In this document: piece after piece, positions 58,236 to 64,000 of the stretch | How positions within the stretch are numbered: the stretch's first letter is position 1 | Layout: each line of letters begins with the position of its first letter | Origin: Isoetes taiwanensis | Lineage: Eukaryota > Streptophyta > Lycopodiopsida > Isoetales > Isoetaceae | DNA: 64,000 bases | Reading direction: 5' to 3' | NCBI GenBank assembly: GCA_021234155.1 | Contig: JAJEKV010000035.1 | Coordinates: 10,106,407-10,170,406 of the forward strand | Translations under genes and position numbers: made by a program | The notes under the pieces: generated by a model | Databases searched by the model: none | What the model saw: only the letters and a program-made list of their open reading frames with translations | Told to the model about the DNA's origin: nothing

Positions 58236-58650
58236 GTCACAAAATATATCAGTCGAAACAATCAAGTAACTGTTTTGATTGACCAAAAAGGGTACAAGGC
58301 TTCTTTAAATCAGAAATCTTTTTTCTTCAAAATTAAAATAAAATTACATAGTCATAAAGTATACTATCAGTAGTATACTATTCAGCATAGTGTCATTTAC
58401 ACATTCCTTATGATAGGAAATGTGAACACAAGTGTGAACAAAAGATATATATAAGCCTATTACATAGTTCATCTTGCAAAATCAGATACTTTCGGACTCA
58501 TGATCATTTCGTAAATCGAGGAGGGCTGGCACGATCGTTCTTTCATTAATATCACAATGCATGACCAAAGCATCTATTAGAAATTGTCAGCGTGGATGGG
58601 CTTATTCATGAGAGAACCATTTAGATGTAATGTGACATCCATAAATAAGG
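58236..58650. other. Spacer, no gene seen
   Basis: AT-rich sequence between the CCACA satellite and the Ulp1-like gene; it may include that gene's 3' exon. Confidence 0.4.
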
Positions 58651-60005
58651 TTAGAAATATTTAAAGGAACATGAGATCACGGTACATACAAGGGAAGGCA
58701 TACAACTTACTTCCATATCTCTACCGGAGACAAGAGCTTCAACATATTTGTGCATAAATCCCATCACATACAACCCACACGATGTTAAATCAGGCTCTTG
58801 TGGCACCTCTACTTCTTTGAATCCGATTAACATTATTTCTCTTCATGAAATCGGCGCCTCTAGATACTTGACCGATCGATGTGGTTAACATTTGTGTGTG
58901 CAACCTACATATCAATTTAAATTTAGGAGACCAAATTAGCGAAAGAAAAGCAAAGCAAAAACTTAAAGTATTACATACCCTTTGATTGCTTTCTCGTTAG
59001 ATACGATAACTTTGTAAGAGGATTCAAGGCGTGAATTCACAGTGCGGGTAGGATCTTGAATCGAGATGGTGCGGCGTAAAACGACCAAAGACAAAATGGT
59101 CATTCTCAAGGATAGGTGCAAGGATATGATGGCATTTAGCTACGACAATCCCCTTCATCCCCGATTTCACTATTTCAATGACATTCGGTGATCCTTCAAA
59201 TGATTCACCCTTTCTTTTCTTTGCTGGTAGCTTCTCTAAACCTTATATAGTTGTAAAGGTGGGGATAAAAAAGATTTTGCTCTTCCACTTTCGAAGGCAA
59301 TGTCTCATACAAGCACCGGATTAGATTAAGATTAACATCGAGACAAGGAATAGCAACAAATACAAATTCGGTTACAACCAAGTTATTACACGCCATAAAG
59401 ATCCACTAAGCGGCTACTCATTTTAGAGTTAGTTGCACATAAAATTGCTATGTCGAGATGCAACCACTTTCATTTCAGCCCGTGACGGTTCTTGAATGGC
59501 GTGAATTCCATAAGTTTATCCTTGTCATCATTTCTGTTGTCAGATCCAAGATTAGTGTCATATTAACAATTGATCCATGACAATAAAGCATAAATTGATA
59601 CCTTCCAATCTCTGTTTCCAGTGGTTTAGACCTGCAAATTATAATAAGCTACTGAAATATAAGTAAGTCAATGTAAGCTAGCAATTACCGTTTTGCAGCA
59701 GATGTCCCTGCTCTGGTTTGCACTCTCTTTTTTCCAGCTGTTTTGGCATCAGCTTTGACCATAAATTTAGTCGTTGCCTTGGCTGCAATCTCCAAGGCTT
59801 CTTCAACATCATCTAGCTCCTTTGAATCGTCGCAAGTCTCTGAAGACAAAAAAGTGCTTCATTCTAATGTTTTGAAAGCAAGACAAAAAAAGAAACACGT
59901 ACCTGCCAAAGAACAAGCCTTTTCCTCAACTTGAACTTCAACAGCAGCTTCAGGACTGTTTTCAATGTCGTCACCAACATCTTCAGTAATTTTATCTGTA
60001 AACAC
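58651..60005 (-). pseudogene. Ulp1/SENP-type cysteine protease-like gene
   Basis: Ulp1-family (C48) proteases cleave SUMO-like tags; copies are often carried by plant DNA transposons. Minus-strand pieces in order: acidic TDKITEDVGDDIENSPEAAV (60001-59905) with a gtacgt donor; an exon after cttcag with DDSKELDDVEEALEIAAKAT and KKRVQTRAGTSAAKR (59845-59692) with a gtaatt donor; YETLPSKVEEQNLFYPHLYN (about 59310-59240); HILAPILENDHFVFGRFTP (about 59130-59070), which fits the catalytic His region; and VPQEPDLTSCGLYVMGFMHK (about 58800-58740), which fits the catalytic Cys block (usually DCG, here SCG), ending in a gtaagt donor. Splice sites look real, but frame changes occur between 59210 and 59050. 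E1 and E2 gene X ends (CVFVK..) may be distant relatives. Confidence 0.6.
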
Positions 60006-60700
60006 GTCAACGTAAGTTTCAAAATACAAAAAAAAAAAAATAGAAACCTTGAAAAGGAGAGGGTTGCTGCTATTATTGCAAGCTATATTATCGAAGATGA
60101 TCCTCGAATCAGGGCTGTGAGTGCGAATAAGGATCAGAAGCTGGTGGAGTCAAAAGTGGCCTAGGTTTAGAGTTTTGGCCTTTTATGTATTACGGTTCAC
60201 ATGAAAGGTCACTTGGCTCCAATAGGGTGCATCCATGTTGCGGGTCACCTATAGGATGAAGGCATGTGGAAATTGGTTCCTTCCTTAGGTATTTGGTGCA
60301 TACAAGTCTACTAATGTAGATTTGCATGGTGACGTGGCCTAGGATATACGTATTTATACTATTTATTATAGGGGAATGTCATAGATGATGATGATGAGTT
60401 GGATGACATTGAGCATGATATCGAAGACCAATTCCATGCTTTGACAATGTTATGTTGAATATTTTGTAGAAAATTGCTTTAAATTGCTTTTCTTGCAATT
60501 TCATTAGCTATATAAGACCTAAGAACATACACGCATACATACAATGATATTGGATGTAATGTTTATACAATATTTCTATTGTTATTTATACGGTATAAAT
60601 GATATTAGTCTAAAAGAATATTATAAAATGTCTATCTGCAAGGTTGTTTCCCTCATACTAGTGGCACTTTTGTGTCAAACTTAGCCCCATTTGCATAAAG
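60006..60700. other. Spacer, one short coding-like stretch
   Basis: On the plus strand 60029-60164 encodes LEKERVAAIIASYIIEDDPR and a short tail before a stop. I do not recognise it. The remainder shows no gene. Confidence 0.35.
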
Positions 60701-61747
60701 ATATCTATGTATTTCTACTTCACAATGTCACTACTTGCTTGGGGCAATTGTATGACGTAAGTGCCACAATAGAAAACAGAGAATCGATGTAAGATTGTAG
60801 ATATGTTTGGCACTATCAAATGATACAAATGTTTTACAAAAGATGACAAGAAACTATCACAAAGTGTGACGCAAATGCGTAACAAAATTGACCCAAAAGC
60901 TTAGCATTGATGACGTTATGGTAGGCACAAATCTAGTGCTAGATTTGATTTTAACTTATGCCTTAATCTTTCTGTAATATATGACGCAATCATCATTACA
61001 AAAGCTAACGAAAATGTACCAAGAATCTGACACAAATATGTCACAAACACGACGTTGCTATTGACATAACTATACTGCAGGGTTGCCCTTAAGGCCATAT
61101 CTGCATAGGCGGGATTTAGAAGGTGAGGCGAATCATAAGCTTTCTATATTAATTTTGTAGGCGATTACTTTTTGCGACTTGAACTGTTTCATAGAAACTC
61201 TGGCAAACCTTGCCAACGTTAATGTGGTAATTGAAATAAATAAATTAGATGTCAATTCACATACGACTTACAGGATTAAGGAAACCTATTATGTTTAGCA
61301 AAATTTGAGTAGTTGTTGATTTTTTGAGTATTCTACTATGGTCCACTAGAGCTAGCAAACAATTACGTGATCTACAATGTTGTTAAGGGGATAATCTATG
61401 ATCCTAAGCACTTAGATCCATGGAACTGGAGGCGAAACTCTAGATCTGAGCTTAAAAATGCATGGCTAATTTAAGAAAGGCGGGTGGACGAAATGGTGAA
61501 ACTTTGGCGAAAGAATATAATTTATTTTCAATAGTAACCTATTCAGATTTAGTACTCATTTTTGAAAATATTCAAAATATAGCCATTTGGCTATAAATAG
61601 CCCCTTAAGGGCAACCCTGCTATACTGACACAAGATCTAACGCATTCAAATTAATTTGTGTCATTTTCAAGCTTTTGACACAAATCTGACAAACCTTAGA
61701 AGGTAGTGACGCAGGGTTTGACGCAAAAACCCTATCCTCTTGTAGTG
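60701..61747. mobile_element. Right end of a CACTA (EnSpm-type) element
   Basis: The minus strand at 61747 reads CACTACAAGAGGATAGGG, the classic CACTA terminus, followed by subterminal repeats of gcgtca and tttgtgtca type (61630-61735; also 60830-61065 on the other side of an embedded MITE). It joins directly to the pogo DDE coding sequence. A matching left CACTACAAGAGG end was not found in the window, so the element's extent is uncertain and the left limit here is only where such repeats begin. Confidence 0.7.
61077..61620. mobile_element. 544-bp MITE with 18-bp TIRs and 6-bp target duplication
   Basis: The terminal repeats gcagggttgcccttaagg (61077-61094) and ccttaagggcaaccctgc (61603-61620) are perfect inverses. 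The duplication tatact flanks both sides (61071-61076, 61621-61626). It has no coding capacity. It interrupts the CACTA subterminal region. Confidence 0.9.
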
Positions 61748-63813
61748 TGACAATTAACAGATCCACATGCTTCAAAAATGGATTACCAGGAAGGAAGTGG
61801 TGGAAACATTTTAGGGGCAGACATCCAGAAATATCTTTCAGGACACCCCAGTGCATTGAGTTAACAAGGATCAAAGCAATGACTACATCAAACCTTAAAA
61901 ATTTCTATTCCACTCTTAGAGCTGTTTATGATGAACACAATTTTGATGCTTCAAGAATCTGGAACTGTGATGAATCAGGAGTTCAGGCAGGGTGTCGAAC
62001 TGGAATGAGAGTGGTTGCAAAAAAAGGGCAAAGGAATGTTACTGAACACATTCCTAAAAGTAGGGAATGGATGACAGTTCTTGTATGTGTGAATGCATCA
62101 GATAAGTTAACAGATTTACTTTCTCTTATTTAGGGTTTTTGGTGTAATAGTGACTAACATTCTTTGTTTGTATGCAATAGGTAACAAGATTCCTAATCTA
62201 TATGTGTTTAAGGGCAAAAGAATGAGGGATATAAACCTCATTTCTGGTTGTGAACCTGGGGCTTCAATGGCTTTTCAAAAGAAAGCCTGGATTACTGATC
62301 AATTGTTTGAAGCATGGCTAGATCACTTTAGGAACAATGTTCCTAGAGGGGTCAGCAAGGAAAAGCCACATCTACTCATTTGTGATGGGCGTGGCAGCCA
62401 TGTGAACATGGCCACAATTATGAAAGCAAGAGAAATTGGATTGCACATTGTCCAATTACCTCCTCACACATCCCATAGGTTACAACCTTTGGATGTGTCA
62501 TGCTTTCGTCCTTTTAAATTAGCATTTAGGAAACTAAGAGCTCATTTCATGCATAGTAAGTATGGAGTGGAGCCTACAAAGGAAGATCTGGCTACAATTG
62601 TGTCAAATTCATTGATTCAGGCTCTTAGTTCTAGTAATATTTGTGCCGGCTTCTCAAAAACTGGCATATGGCCTTGGGAACCTTCCAGGGTTCAGCCAGA
62701 ACCTTTGGCTGAAGAAATGGAAGCTGAGAGATTAGCTGCTCGTATGCCTAACTTCCTACTTGTTAAGTAATGTCTATTGAGTCATGCATTAACTTAATAT
62801 TCTACTTTCCTTGCAGGTGGAACTGCTGCCACACGAGATGAAGGTAAGTTAAATTAAATTAAATCCTCAATGATTTTATTTTTGTTGCATGGATTATTTT
62901 AAGTACACTTGTTGTCTTGAATTTAGGTGGTGCTGCTGCTATTAATAGACCTGCTACAGATCAAGAAAATGATGTTGCAGATGAATCATATGGAGATGAT
63001 TCACATGTTCAGGATATATTACATGAGGAGCAGGTAGCTGCAATTGATGGAGATGCAACAGAACTAGAAGCACCAAATGAATGTGCAGCTGAAGTAACTG
63101 CAGATAGTAGCTTAGTAGCATTAGCAGATGTTGCAATAGGTCTTCCTCCAAATGCACCTTCCACAAACAACAATGAATTCAGAAAACTTAAACCTAAGAG
63201 ATTAAGGTTGCCTGAGAGTTTGAAGGGAAGGCTTTTAGTAACATCTGATGAGATGGTTAGGGCAAAGTTGGAGCATCAAAGGCAATGTGAAAAAGCAGCT
63301 AGGATCAGGCATGAACAGTTGGAAGAGAAAAAAAGAGTGCAGGCTTAGAGAAAGGAGGCCAAGGAGGCTGAAAAGAAGAGAAGAGAAGAAAACAAGGGGC
63401 TAAGGGAAGAGAAAAAGGCCGCTTTAGAGAAGGAAAGAATTGAGAGACCTGAACCTTCGTCTAGACCCAAAAGAACAAGAAAGAGGACTTTGAAGATGAT
63501 TGAATATGAAGAGGACGATTCTGATGAGTGTTACCTTATTGCAGGGAATCAGGAGGCACAAGTGGAAGAGAATCCAGAAATGCAAGTTGGTGAAGGATGT
63601 GAAAGTCAAGGACTAGATCTGTTCGTGGACATTTCTCTACCTACCATCCAAGTAGATCAGATGGATGATGAGGCAGACTTGTGCAGGAAGAAAAGAAGGA
63701 TGCATTCTCCTAATGAAAGCAGTGATGAATCTGATGCACCAAAAAGAATTAAGGCATTAGATGACTTATATAGAGCAGAGGCATATGCTCATTTTCAGAG
63801 TTTAGGATTATAA
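61748..63813 (+). pseudogene. pogo/Tigger-like transposase, DDE half
   Basis: Pogo transposases cut and paste DNA through a D-D-D catalytic triad. The frame starts with CFKNGLPGRKWWKHFRGRHP (link region), then IWNCDESGVQAG (first Asp), an intron to about 62179, GNKIPNLYVFKGKR, HLLICDGRGSHVNM (second Asp), LPPHTSHRLQPLDV (third Asp) and FSKTGIWPWEPSRV. Two more introns follow (ends at cttgcag 62817 and gaatttag 62926), then a long charged, coiled-coil-like tail to 63813. Defects: the first-intron donor reads ATAAGT where GTAAGT is expected (62101-62107), an in-frame TAG at 63346-63348, and separation from the DNA-binding half at 42007. The triad itself is intact. Confidence 0.87.
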
Positions 63814-64000
63814 ATTCAACTTGATTGTAACAATGTTTGTAATGATATGCAAGAACACCTCTATGCAGAGGTAACTTAATTTATTTGATGAGAATTGTGC
63901 TTTTCTCATGTAAAATGTCTATGAAATGTGTTCTTTCATAGTCAATAATATTCTGTTTGATCTTTAGGGCAGCAGATTTGGGATTGTTGTTAAAATTGAA
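63814..64000. other. 3' flank of the pogo-like gene
   Basis: Probable 3' untranslated sequence with aataatat near 63944. No terminal inverted repeat is reached before the window ends. Confidence 0.4.

Noticed and set aside
57591-58286. Long His/Thr/Pro-rich and Trp/Gly/Val-rich ORFs
   Set aside because: They are translations of the CCACA/GTGGT satellite; composition alone keeps them open.

Overview
This window looks like part of a large, repeat-rich nuclear genome of a land plant. The evidence is a single-exon dirigent gene with a signal peptide and TATA box, a plant L-type lectin fragment, a decayed copy of the plant DDX41/RH35-type helicase, spliced gene fragments with GT-AG introns, and a dense mix of plant-type transposons (LINEs, Helitron ends, a CACTA end, a pogo-like DDE element, MITEs). 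I cannot fix the clade; low gene density and nested old elements fit a big-genome lineage such as a fern, lycophyte or gymnosperm. Only the dirigent gene at 29038-29541 looks like an intact host gene.

Layout. Positions 1-5451 are the end of a large DNA transposon (called E1 here), cut by the window edge. Positions 5452-12400 hold quiet sequence and a tandem segmental duplication; copy A carries three insertions that copy B lacks, including a young 5'-truncated LINE with a poly-A tail. Positions 14.6-17.6 kb and 20.9-25.3 kb are two decayed LINEs of a second family (LINE-B) with a shared 3' tail; a third 3' fragment is at 39.6-40.1 kb. Two Helitron-type 3' ends are at 20.2 kb (- strand) and 40.5 kb (+ strand). 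Around 27.0-41.1 kb lie a dispersed SINE-like repeat in two direct copies, the dirigent gene, a lectin fragment abutting a helicase pseudogene, and a relic of a second dirigent 3' end.

From 42 kb to the right edge is a nest of DNA transposons. A pogo/Tigger-like transposase has its N-terminal DNA-binding half at 42.0-42.5 kb and its DDE half at 61.7-63.8 kb. The 19.3 kb between them contains: a fragment of a transposase-like gene with an HGKG-x2-DG signature; an 11.36 kb transposon, E2 (43924-55286), with perfect 26-bp terminal inverted repeats and TTAA target duplications; a Ulp1-protease-like gene; several CACCACA-rich satellite blocks; and the right end of a CACTA element that itself carries an intact-looking 544-bp MITE.

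E2 and E1 are relatives in opposite orientation. E2 seems to hold two convergent gene sets, a multi-exon gene X reading in from the left end and the HGKG transposase-like gene reading in from the right end, separated by arrays built from TGTGGTG/CACCACA. E2 sits in the short intron of another copy of an accessory gene (gene Y) that E2 also carries, so E2 contains its own unoccupied reference site. I regard this E family as the best candidate for something poorly described here; superfamily assignment is open. All homology statements are from reading translated sequence by eye, without searches, and boundaries are approximate unless tied to a stated repeat.
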